18,202 bases of DNA from Clostridiales bacterium (GTDB lineage Bacteria; Bacillota; Clostridia; Oscillospirales; CAG-272), in assembly GCA_003522145.1 (NCBI GenBank), contig DPGD01000014.1, positions 1 through 18,202 on the forward strand. Reading direction: 5' to 3'. Below are positions 1 to 7,399 of the stretch, piece by piece. The stretch's first letter is position 1. Each line of letters opens with the position of its first letter. The notes under the pieces were generated by a model that saw only the letters and a list, made by a program, of their open reading frames with translations, made no database searches and was not told where the DNA came from. The translations under genes and the position numbers were made by a program.

Positions 1-89
1 TCACATCATTGACAAATGTACATTGTGTGGCACTTTTTGGACAATTGTATTTAGGTGTACCTTTGCACAAAGAAACGGAGGTGGCTGAG

Positions 90-544
90 GTGATACTGTT
101 TGAACCATACCGAGTCACGCTTTTCGGTCACAGGTATATAGATCACTTTCGTGAAGTTGAAGAGAATTTGGTAAGGGTTCTTGACGAACTATCGCTTCAG
201 CATCCGTATATGGATTTCTATGTTGGAAACAATGGGGATTTTGACCGAATAGCAACTTCTGTCATTCTCCGCCTGATGGATAGGTGGGGTAAAGAAAACT
301 TTTCAATCAATCTTGTTTTGCCGTATCCAAAAGCGAACATGGATTTACTTGAAAAGCAGTTTGATAGTGTTATGATCCCTCCCACGCTCCACAATGTCCA
401 TCCGAAAGCGGCGATTACGGAGAGGAATCGTTGGATGGTTGAAAACTGTGATTTATTGATTGCCCATTGGTACATGAACGCGGCGGAGCGTGGACGGCGA
501 TGCGTATGGCGGAAAAGACAAAAAAGACGATTGTGAAAATATAA
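90..544 (+). pseudogene. SLOG/YpsA-like (DUF1273-type) protein, frameshifted near its C-terminus
   Basis: The start is taken as GTG at 90, because a strong ribosome site (GGAGGTGG, 77-84) lies about 6-7 bases ahead; the frame is open further upstream to a TTG at 9. The N-terminal strand VTLFGHR, the later GNNGDFDRIATSVI and LVLPYPKANMD segments, and ERNRWMVENCDLLIA are typical of the Rossmann-like SLOG nucleotide-binding family often carried on clostridial mobile elements. After IAHW (about 470) the original frame runs into an arginine-rich tail that ends at 536. The next frame instead reads VHERGGAWTAMRMAEKTKK and stops at TAA 542-544, which is the expected family ending. One lost G in the GG at 469-470 would restore it. 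The ligand and role of this member are unknown. Family call is confident; true decay versus sequencing error cannot be separated here. Confidence 0.8.
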
Positions 545-643
545 AACGCCGCCCTTGCAGGACGGCTGAAACAACGATTTTGTGTAATGAAGTCTCGTAC
601 TTCACAATATAGAAAAGTAAAATCTTTTCTATGCTTTCCGTAT
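538..643 (-). ncRNA. candidate small RNA of about 105 nt
   Basis: A minus-strand promoter-like pair (TTGATA, 18-base spacer, TATAAT) predicts a start near 643. The transcript would fold into AUAGAAAAG/CUUUUCUAU (9 bp), then UGAAGU/ACUUCA (6 bp), then GCCGUCC-UGCAA-GGGCGGC (7 bp with one wobble) followed by GUUUUAUAUUUUC, which resembles an intrinsic terminator. No coding potential is recognisable inside. Its 3' end overlaps the end of the broken SLOG gene in antisense. It could also be only a stretch of terminators between genes. I match it to no known RNA family. Confidence 0.35.
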
Positions 644-649
644 ACGTAC

Positions 650-679
650 ATTATATAATACTACATATCTCTATATCAA
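650..679 (-). promoter_or_regulatory. sigma-A-like promoter for the candidate small RNA
   Basis: On the minus strand TTGATA (674-679) is separated by 18 bases from TATAAT (650-655). No protein gene follows in that direction, only the hairpin-rich stretch ending near 538. The region is AT-rich, so a chance match is possible. Confidence 0.4.
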
Positions 680-706
680 AATAACGATAGAATAAAAAAG
701 GCAAAC

Positions 707-755
707 AAAAAAGCGGTCGGCTCAAATGCTTTTGCATTTGAGCCGACCGCTTTTA
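707..755 (-). terminator. strong intrinsic terminator, nearly bidirectional
   Basis: A perfect 21-bp inverted repeat (709-729 with 734-754) closes on a TTTT loop. Read on the minus strand it follows the stop of the secreted nuclease gene at 809 and continues into a T-rich run (CCGCTTTTTTG). The plus-strand side has only four Ts, but could stop readthrough from the left. Confidence 0.9.
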
Positions 756-808
756 TGTATTGAAGCAATATCGGATTGCCCATAAGGCTTCGGGTTGTAT
801 GGTTTTAT

Positions 809-3800
809 TTATGCCGTTTTTCTCTTGCGGATGATGAATACAACAACAGTTGCACCCACTCCGAGAGCAACGACACCGTTGATAATCCATACCCATACAT
901 TGGTTGAACCGGTCGGGGGAGAAACGATCTCCGCTTCCACCATGAATTTGGTGGTTGCATCGCCGCTTGCCGAACGGATAGTAAGGGTATGTTCGCCTTC
1001 CGCAAGTGTGGCAAGGTAGCTTGCTTTCAGCTGAATGATGATACTGCCTTCGCGCTTTTCATAGTTTTCGGCAGTAATGGTCTTGCCGTCCACCAGCACT
1101 TCGACAAAGTCGGAGAATGCCGCGTCGGACTTGAAGGTCAGATTGTTTTCGCCGCCCTTGTTCCACTTGGCGTTTCTGCCGTCAATGATACTCGGTGCGA
1201 GCTTGTCGATGGCAACGGCTGCCTTTTTGTAGCCGCAGATCTTGCATTCCTCATGCTTTGCTCCGGCTTCGGTGACAGTGGCTTCCTTGTCGATCTTCCA
1301 CTCAAAAGCGTGATCTGCTTCGTCGCCCTTGGTCTTGCAGACTGTGCATTCGTGCCAGTGCTTACTATCGTTGTTTGCCCATTTGGTTTCCCAGGTATGA
1401 GCCAGTGTCTCACCGGACTCAAAGGTTTCGGTACCCTTTTCACCGCAGGTGCAGGAGTAATAGTATACTGCCTTTTTCGTGCAGGTTGCGGCGGACTTGA
1501 GGTATGTTTCGCTCGTATTCTTCTGATTGAAGTTATGCGTATGACCAAGTGCGGCTTTTATGACATATCCGCAGATGGTGCAGGTCTGAGGTGTTGTTTC
1601 GGTCGCTTCCGCGCCGGGGGTGTGCGCGCCTCTCGTGCCGGGCGCTTCCTCGCCGGTCGAAAGATTGATGTGCCAATGGTAGTTTTCATCGGTCGTCCAT
1701 TCATCGGAAATGTCGTTGGTGATCACCGTCATTTCGGCGAACAGCGCCGTCCATCTGTTCGACGCGTAAAGCGCGTAGGGACGCAGATAGCGGTAATTTG
1801 CGTTTTCAAGCTCAATGGTATATGCGCCGGTGCTCGACAGCTCCTGCGTCATCTTTTCGCCGAGGAAATCCCATTTTTCGATCGGCAGGGTGACGTCGTT
1901 GGTGCCGTAGAGCTGCCACAGATAGTATCTGTCGGAGGAATTGATGAACGTCACGGAAACCGACGTGATCCCCTTTTCCTCGCCGAGATCATAAGTCACG
2001 TAGTTGTCGGCGCTGAGGTACGTGTAGGGCGCCGTGCGCTCGCTCACGATCGGATGCTCGCTGCAGCGGATCGCGAACTGCGCGGAGGATCCCTGCGCCG
2101 CGATGCTGCCGTCGGCGTTGAGCACGTAGACGTTGGCGATGTAGGTCGCCTGTCTGACCGGGATGAACTGGTCAAGTCCGACCGGCGCGCAGATATCGAA
2201 GATGAACTGTCCGTTTTCGTAAGTCGGCTGGATCTCGCTGTATTTGAGAGCCGAGCAGAAGAAGGTGCCGCCCTCGTTGTTCTTTTCGCCGTCGGTGTAG
2301 AGAACGACGATCTTCTGTCCTTCTTCAAGAACAAGGTCGTTTCCGTTGTCCTTGATCGACAGCTTCAGGACCGTTTTGTCGTTCTCGTTGAAGATGCCGT
2401 AGCCGGTCGCCGGCGAAACGGTCAGCTCTTTTGCCGCCGAGCGATAGAGCGTGGGCGTCACGCCCGGATCGAACGCGTCGGCGTCAAGAACGACGTTCAG
2501 CGGGATGTAAGCCTTCGTGACATTGGTCAGTCCCGTGAATGCGCCGGCGTCGATCTTTTCGAGCACCACGCCGGTCTGCACGCCGAAGTCGCCGCCGTAT
2601 TTGATCATCGGATCCTGAGGCGCAACGACGATCGTGTGGATCTCATCGTTGAAGCGTCCGAAATTCTCGCCCTCTTCCAAAACGCCGATACCGCCGATGA
2701 CCAGAACGCCGTTCTGAATGTACCACAGCGGACCTTCGGGCTGGAAGTACCAGTGCGACTGATCGCTGCCGTCGATATAGGTGCCTACGTTTCCGTCGGT
2801 CAGTTTGGCGGTGACGTCCGCGCCTCTGGCGTTGGTGATATAGGGATATGAAACAAGATGTTCGATATAGAGCGGCGTACGGTAAAGCGTCTTGCCGCAC
2901 GCGGTGAACTGTTCGAATTCATAATCGTCGAAGTCGGTCGAAACCATCAGTCCGGTGTCGGGATCGAAATACAGATCGTCGTATCCGATCTTCTGCCATC
3001 CGGTAAGGTACTCGCCGTCTTCATACCAGCGGTAGCCGCCGGCTTCCTCGCGAAGCGACGCTTCGGTCTTGATCTCCAGATCCGCCCAAAGCATATTGTG
3101 GTCGGAGTGTCCGTTGCTGATCTCGTCGATCATACCGGTTTCCACCTGTTTGATCGTGTTCCTGGTGGAAATGATATGATCGATCGCGCCGTCCTCATTG
3201 GTGATATATTCTTCTTCCAGACCGTTCGCAAAATTGCAAAGCGGGAAAGAAGGGATGTATTCCTCGGGCGTGCAGGTATTGAGGTCGCCCGTAAGGATCG
3301 CAAGCTCTTTTGTTTCGAAAATACCTTTGATGTACGCTAACTGATTTCTGCGTCCTTCTCCGCTCGACCATTCAAGGTGCGTGTTGTAATAGTCGATCAG
3401 AGTGCCGTTGATGTTGATCACGGCGTGTCCCATACTTCTTCCCTCTCCGGGGCCGGGAAGCTCGATCGTTTCAAATGATTCGATCGGATACTTCGAAAGA
3501 ATACCGGTTCCGTATTCCCCGCCCTGCAGATCGATCGCACGGGAATATCCGGAATAGTATCCGGTTTCCTGTGCCAGGATCGCCATCGTATCCTGACCGC
3601 CGTTTCTGGTGGTGTTTTTATCCACCTCCTGCAGACCGACGATGTCAAGACCGGCGCCCAGAATGTCCTGCGCAATGACCGAAAAGTCGTGCGCGACCCC
3701 GGGGTTCTGCCCGTTCTGGATGTTGTAGGTGCCTACGCGCAGCGCGATGATTTCTTCGGTCCCCGTGGCGTACGCCGCAAAGGATGGGAAAACCATCAGC

Positions 3801-3847
3801 ACCGCAAGAAGCGCCGAAAGGATGATCAGATAACTCTTGCGTTTCAT
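809..3847 (-). CDS. secreted, C-terminally anchored EEP-family nuclease/phosphatase with multiple surface domains
   Basis: This 1012-residue protein starts at an ATG with AAAGGAG seven bases upstream. Residues 1-28 are a signal peptide. Residues 36-257 form an EEP hydrolase domain with the expected active-site residues: N42 (YNIQ), E74 (LQEVD), H157 (NTHLEW), D188/N190 (GDLN), D223/H224 (IDHI), D249/H250 (SDHN). Residues 268-303 resemble a choline-binding/cell-wall repeat (GWQKIG, LYFDPDTGLM). About 425-460 looks like one BspA-type leucine-rich repeat (IDAGAFTGLTNV). About 600-710 is a discoidin-like beta domain. About 755-875 carries CxxC repeats (CTICGY, CTVC, CKICGY). About 883-970 is an X2-like Ig domain. 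The end, PPTGS plus a hydrophobic helix and RKRK, looks like a variant sortase signal or simple membrane anchor. It probably cleaves extracellular DNA or a phosphoester at the cell surface; the exact substrate is not shown. Confidence 0.88.
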   Translation of the reverse strand: MKRKSYLIILSALLAVLMVFPSFAAYATGTEEIIALRVGTYNIQNGQNPGVAHDFSVIAQDILGAGLDIVGLQEVDKNTTRNGGQDTMAILAQETGYYSGYSRAIDLQGGEYGTGILSKYPIESFETIELPGPGEGRSMGHAVININGTLIDYYNTHLEWSSGEGRRNQLAYIKGIFETKELAILTGDLNTCTPEEYIPSFPLCNFANGLEEEYITNEDGAIDHIISTRNTIKQVETGMIDEISNGHSDHNMLWADLEIKTEASLREEAGGYRWYEDGEYLTGWQKIGYDDLYFDPDTGLMVSTDFDDYEFEQFTACGKTLYRTPLYIEHLVSYPYITNARGADVTAKLTDGNVGTYIDGSDQSHWYFQPEGPLWYIQNGVLVIGGIGVLEEGENFGRFNDEIHTIVVAPQDPMIKYGGDFGVQTGVVLEKIDAGAFTGLTNVTKAYIPLNVVLDADAFDPGVTPTLYRSAAKELTVSPATGYGIFNENDKTVLKLSIKDNGNDLVLEEGQKIVVLYTDGEKNNEGGTFFCSALKYSEIQPTYENGQFIFDICAPVGLDQFIPVRQATYIANVYVLNADGSIAAQGSSAQFAIRCSEHPIVSERTAPYTYLSADNYVTYDLGEEKGITSVSVTFINSSDRYYLWQLYGTNDVTLPIEKWDFLGEKMTQELSSTGAYTIELENANYRYLRPYALYASNRWTALFAEMTVITNDISDEWTTDENYHWHINLSTGEEAPGTRGAHTPGAEATETTPQTCTICGYVIKAALGHTHNFNQKNTSETYLKSAATCTKKAVYYYSCTCGEKGTETFESGETLAHTWETKWANNDSKHWHECTVCKTKGDEADHAFEWKIDKEATVTEAGAKHEECKICGYKKAAVAIDKLAPSIIDGRNAKWNKGGENNLTFKSDAAFSDFVEVLVDGKTITAENYEKREGSIIIQLKASYLATLAEGEHTLTIRSASGDATTKFMVEAEIVSPPTGSTNVWVWIINGVVALGVGATVVVFIIRKRKTA

Positions 3848-3876
3848 AAAGCAACTCCTTTCAAAAGTTGTTATTC

Positions 3877-3902
3877 ATATTTTATCACAATATTTTATCA
3901 CA
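3877..3902. repeat. perfect 13-bp tandem duplication across the promoter
   Basis: ATATTTTATCACA occurs twice in direct contact (3877-3889 and 3890-3902). On the minus strand each copy reads TGTGATAAAATAT and contains a TAAAAT -10 hexamer, so the duplication doubles the -10 element of the secreted nuclease gene. Confidence 0.85.
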
Positions 3903-3920
3903 AGCGTTCGTTTTTGTAAA
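3892..3920 (-). promoter_or_regulatory. sigma-A promoter of the secreted nuclease gene
   Basis: Minus strand: TTTACA (3915-3920), exactly 17 bases, TAAAAT (3892-3897), about 45 bases ahead of the ATG at 3847. The -10 box lies in the distal copy of a 13-bp tandem repeat, and the proximal copy carries an identical second TAAAAT. Confidence 0.65.
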
Positions 3921-4009
3921 GACTTTTTGATGATTTTTTATAAGAAATCCCTTTCTCCGCCGAAAAAACAACGGTTAAAGCAGCCCTGCCTCCGCGCGCG
4001 TTTTCCGTG

Positions 4010-4038
4010 TTGACAATCCATTACAAATATGCTACAAT
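4010..4038 (+). promoter_or_regulatory. consensus sigma-A promoter of the nitroreductase gene
   Basis: TTGACA (4010-4015), 17-base spacer, TACAAT (4033-4038). Transcription would begin near 4045, which rules out the in-frame ATG at 4045 as a practical start and favours the ATG at 4069. Confidence 0.85.
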
Positions 4039-4068
4039 TTTCATATGAAGTATAAGGAAGGAACGGTT

Positions 4069-4587
4069 ATGAACGAAATCATCAGAGCAATGGAAGAACG
4101 CAGGAGCATCCGGTCATTCAAGCCGGATATGCCGCGAAAAGAAGAGATCGATCAGATCATTGAAGCGGGGTTATACGCTCCGAGCGGAATGGGCAGGCAG
4201 TCTGCGATCGTCCTTGCCGTTATGGACAAGCGTCAGAGAGATAAACTCGCGCAGATCAACGCTTCGATTATGGGCAGAAGCGGCGATCCCTTTTACAACG
4301 CGCCCGTCGTTTTGATCGTTCTTGCGGACAAAAAGTGTTTTACCGGGATCTACGACGGCAGCCTTGTGATGGGCAATATGCTGCTCGCCGCGCATTCTCT
4401 TGGACTGGGCGGCATCTGGATCCACCGCGCCAAAGAGGAATTTGAAATGCCGGAATACAAACAGCTGCTGAAAGACCTCGGCGTTGAAGGCGAATGGGAA
4501 GGCGTCGGTCACTGTGCGATCGGCTATATCAACGGCGAAGCGCCCGAAGCCGCTCCGCGAAAGGAACGCCGCGTATTCTACATTTAA
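4069..4587 (+). CDS. nitroreductase family FMN-dependent oxidoreductase
   Basis: A 172-residue protein of typical length for the short nitroreductase family, whose members use FMN and NAD(P)H to reduce nitro compounds, quinones or flavins in the cytoplasm. Visible hallmarks are the N-terminal RRSIRSF (11-17), which binds the FMN phosphate, APSGMGRQ (37-44), the FYNAPV segment (75-80), GLGGIWIH (112-119) and the ending IGYINGEAPEAAPRKERR. The ATG at 4069 is preferred over an in-frame ATG at 4045, because AAGGAAGGA lies about six bases upstream and the predicted transcript begins near 4045. The gene has its own promoter and appears to be monocistronic. The physiological substrate cannot be told from sequence. 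Confidence 0.92.
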   Translation: MNEIIRAMEERRSIRSFKPDMPRKEEIDQIIEAGLYAPSGMGRQSAIVLAVMDKRQRDKLAQINASIMGRSGDPFYNAPVVLIVLADKKCFTGIYDGSLVMGNMLLAAHSLGLGGIWIHRAKEEFEMPEYKQLLKDLGVEGEWEGVGHCAIGYINGEAPEAAPRKERRVFYI

Positions 4588-4722
4588 CGGCAGAGAGAAA
4601 ACGCGATCCTGTGATCATTCACTGCCGACCCTTCAAGTCCCGTATCAGATCGCACCAAAAAGTGCGAGAGACGGGACTTGGTCTCAGTCGCGCGAAACGC
4701 TCATTTGCTGAAGGCTGTATGA
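4588..4722 (+). other. cluster of three hairpins between the nitroreductase and the decayed mobile gene
   Basis: Directly after the TAA there is CGGCAG (4588-4593) pairing with CTGCCG (4622-4627), with GATC/GATC inside. Next is a long stem: CAAGTCCCGT (4634-4643) pairs with ACGGGACTTG (4671-4680), with an asymmetric internal loop and an inner CGCAC/GTGCG stem closed by CAAAAA. A small CTCAT/ATGAG pair follows. No U-run follows the big stem, so it is not an ordinary terminator. It may be a structured RNA, an inverted-repeat element or a mobile-element end; I recognise no family. Confidence 0.5.
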
Positions 4723-4730
4723 GATAGATT

Positions 4731-6364
4731 ATGCCGTCTTTGCAAATTCGCGTTGCTCCTTCGGTCAGGGTCGAAGCCGACCGGCTGAACGGAGTTTTGC
4801 GCACAGCGCAAAATCTCCGCAAGGGCGCAAAGAACGCGAACGGAACCGAAATTTATTTTTCCTGTAAACCTTCGGAGAGTGTGCAGGATGCGCTGAAGGG
4901 CGCCGGCTTCCGGTGGCATGGTGTAAAAAAATGCTGGTATTCCGGCAGAGTAGACGCCCAAACGGCCGAAAAGCTGATTGAAGGCGCCGGAATTGGAGAA
5001 ATCAAAACCAACGAAGCGCCGGAAGAAGAAACCAAAACGACAAAGAACGGGACGAAGCCGGAAAGCCTGTGGAATCGTTGCAGCGTTGCAGATCTTCCCG
5101 CATACGGAACAGACAACGATCTGAAAAAGCCGCTGATGCAGGCCGGAAAAAGTTACGATAAGGCCGTCGCCGAATTTGTACGCAAGCATCTTCGCCGGCG
5201 TTTCCCCGAGTGCGTTTTTTCCGTCCGTTCCGGCGGCGCCGGTTATCTGGATGCGGTGCGTGTTTCTCTCAAGTCTTGCCCCTACGGCCGCAAGCTTGTG
5301 AAGGGCGACCCGGAGGCGCAAAGAGATCGGGACCGCTGGGACCATTGGGAAAACTCCGCAGAGCTTGACGCCGTTTTGAATTATTGTCAAAAGTTGCTTG
5401 AAGCGTTCGACGCTGACGACGGCGATTATTATGCCGATTATGGAGCGCATCACGATTTGTATTTTACGGTTGAGGTGTATTCTTCCGATTTTACCCAAAC
5501 AGCCGCAACGGCTGAGATTCTCGCCGATATAGAGGACTTCAGAAAATGCAAGGCAGAGGCGGAAGCACGGGAAGAAAAAGAGCAGCGGGAGCGCTGGAAA
5601 AAGGAAAAAGAGGAGCGCCAAGAGAGGGAAAAAATGGCACAGATTGCCGAAAAGAAGCAGCGCCGGGAGTGCGCAGAGGTAGAGCAGGCCGCAATTGTGG
5701 AGGATCTGCCGGAGGAAAAACAAATCGCATTTTGCGGAATGGTCGGCGGTTACGGAAAAGAAAGCACGATTGAAGAGGCAAAACAATCGGCAAAAAGAAC
5801 ACGGTCATGCAGAATATTGTTGTTTCCCGCCGTGTTACTTTAAGCGGCGAGGCGTTCGGGCTCTTTTCTAAAAATCTTCTTTGCGATTTCTCTTTTCTCG
5901 AAGGCTTCGGCGGTTCTTCCACTGAAGATGTCCGGATCAGGAGTGAAGAAGATTACCGAAAGCTTGACTGAGAGCAGCTCTCTGGGGTGTCGTTCTTCCT
6001 TTTCAATTGTGTTTCTGTGTATGTAGGGAACGAATTGAAAATGGTTATCGATCCCGAAGGTTACAACTATGCAAGATATTGTTACTTTGCAACGGAGAGA
6101 ACGAAAACGCAAAATGCAACAGAATTCCGGGAAAATGAGCGCAGGATCAGCGGAGGAAAGGAGCCGTTCTACATCCCTGAGTCCATCTCCCGGCAGATAG
6201 AGAATGCCAAAGTGACTCCCGGCGAGGATGTTTCTGTTTTGAGGCTTGACGGGTTCAGCAGCTCGGTATCTCTGGAAAGCGGAAAGCTGGAAGAGCTCAC
6301 GCCGACCCGGTACGCACAGCATCGGGATGCCGGGCTTCTAATTCTTCAAACAAATATTCAATAA
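4731..6364 (+). pseudogene. mobile-element large polyvalent protein fragment (LPD29-like), frameshift plus internal stop
   Basis: The first frame (4731-5843) contains GTEIYFSCKPSESVQDALK and FRWHGVKKCWYSGR, a motif common in conjugative-element proteins. Then come a HDLYFTVEVYSSDF segment and a charged, Glu/Lys/Arg-rich coiled coil (about residues 265-315). At an A-run (5792-5796) the sense passes to another frame, reading KNTVMQNIVVSRRVTLSGEA, then FSKNLLCDFSFLEGFGG. An in-frame TGA at 5969-5971 interrupts it, after which NCVSVYVGNELKMVIDPEGY and YARYCYFA continue to TAA 6362-6364. One missing A would repair the shift; the TGA is a second lesion. No ribosome site precedes 4731, so the 5' end may also be lost. 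The 3' end runs head-on into the truncated acetyltransferase. LPD29-like is my family reading; the function is unknown, and the context is integrative or conjugative element debris. Confidence 0.72.
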
Positions 6365-6692
6365 TCCGTTTGACCGACTCTGTCATATAACCGTTTCCCC
6401 AATAATCTTCGGATAAAACATAGTTGATAGTTTTAGCAAAAATTTTACCACGATTATTGTCAGGATAAACTCTTATACTGCCAATTACTTTTCCTGCGTC
6501 CTTCAACTCAACAGCCCACCGTTCATTGCTTTCAATATACTCGTTCAAAATTCCGATAGAAGTATTTATGCTTGAATGAGGCTTCCAGCCGCCGTTTATG
6601 ACCGAAGGATTTTTCATAATATCAAACAAATCTCTAACGTCATTTTTTTGCCATTCTCGTAAAAATAATCGTTCTGTTTCTATTGCTTTCAT
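6297..6692 (-). pseudogene. GNAT N-acetyltransferase, C-terminally truncated
   Basis: Of the 131 residues, about the first 117 are a clear GNAT domain of the RimJ/RimL type: METERLFLREW-like N-terminus (TERLFLREWQKND, 6-18), VIGSIRVYPDNN beta strands, then NYVLSEDYWGNGYMTESVKR, where YWGNGYM is the acetyl-CoA pyrophosphate loop. The family normally continues for about 50 residues with the IEKCGF-type end. Here it breaks after YLFEEL (about 6340) into HPDAVRTGSA, which is antisense to the 3' end of the convergent mobile-element fragment. A GAGGGGG ribosome site and a promoter are intact, so a truncated protein could still be made, but activity is doubtful. It is more AT-rich than the DNA to its left. 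Confidence 0.8.
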
Positions 6693-6743
6693 TTGCAGAC
6701 CCCCTCGATGATTAGCGCAAAATTTCCAATCTATCGATATCTA

Positions 6744-6772
6744 ATTATATCATAAATCCTCCCATTTTTCAA
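6744..6772 (-). promoter_or_regulatory. sigma-A promoter of the truncated acetyltransferase
   Basis: Minus strand: TTGAAA (6767-6772), exactly 17 bases, TATAAT (6744-6749), about 50 bases ahead of the ATG at 6692. Confidence 0.75.
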
Positions 6773-6887
6773 CCGCTTCCGCTTACATTCCGCCCATGCC
6801 TTGGTTGGTATCCTGCGGGACTTATTCCGGTGTGTAGCATAGAATCAAGACCCTGCGGGGCTTTCTGAAAGAAAAACGGTGTCGGAT

Positions 6888-7382
6888 TCAGTCGGTCTCT
6901 CGTTTTTGCAAAGCAAATAAGCCAAATGTACAGAGAGCGGCAAAGGCTACTCCGCAAAGAATGTATATCGGGTTGAAGAACAGCAGATTGATTGCGTAAC
7001 GCATCGGCATCCGTGTAAAGAGTACCATATACGGCTCAGTCCTTCCGATTGCCTCCATAACCGCCGTAACGCGTAAGGGGCTGATCCCGCACAGATATGC
7101 GCCGAGGAAATACAGCGTCAGCTTCTCGGCAACGGCAGGAAGCAGGAGTCCGAGTACATAAAACCACGGTTTTTGCTTTTTGCAACACTTCCGTAAATAC
7201 AGCGCACCGAAGATAAACGGAAGTAACACAAGACAAGCCCCCTGCGCGGCAAGGCGAAGTTGCAGCCCGAATATAAGAAAGACCATACGGATCAAAAGGT
7301 ATCCGCCGAGAATGATCAGCCAGCAGATCATAAGAGAAACCCATTTGTTCTGCCGGCTTGCGGTTTTTTCGCAGTTGTACAT
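6888..7382 (-). CDS. small four-helix membrane protein, last gene of the ABC operon
   Basis: A 164-residue protein with about four hydrophobic segments (residues 16-39, 45-63, 74-95, 130-157). There are positively charged loops (RKCCKKQK at 64-71) and a short charged end. GAGGTG lies seven bases before the ATG, and the gene begins 17 bases after the stop of the FtsX permease, so it is probably cotranscribed. I recognise no family. From position it may be an accessory or immunity subunit of the transporter, or a stress-sensing membrane protein; this is inference only. The 115 bases between its stop and the acetyltransferase promoter contain only weak CCGCAGG-type repeats and no convincing terminator. 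Confidence 0.7.
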   Translation of the reverse strand: MYNCEKTASRQNKWVSLMICWLIILGGYLLIRMVFLIFGLQLRLAAQGACLVLLPFIFGALYLRKCCKKQKPWFYVLGLLLPAVAEKLTLYFLGAYLCGISPLRVTAVMEAIGRTEPYMVLFTRMPMRYAINLLFFNPIYILCGVAFAALCTFGLFALQKRETD

Positions 7383-7399
7383 ATTCTTTCACCTCTTTT

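Noticed and set aside
989..2851. 620-codon open frame on the plus strand
   Set aside because: It lies wholly antisense to the secreted nuclease gene, lacks a ribosome site and any domain, and is explained by the codon bias of that gene.
4045..4068. Upstream ATG for the nitroreductase
   Set aside because: It sits at the predicted transcription start, without a ribosome site.
4701..5786. 361-codon minus-strand frame rich in Phe/Leu
   Set aside because: It is the mirror of the Glu/Lys-rich mobile-element gene, which has recognisable family motifs.
6840..6875. Terminator for the ABC operon (AAG-CCC/GGG-CTT hairpin)
   Set aside because: The stem is short with a mismatch and no U-run follows.
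6769..6957. 62-codon minus frame after the small membrane protein
   Set aside because: It mostly overlaps the 3' end of the membrane gene in another frame and has no ribosome site or family.
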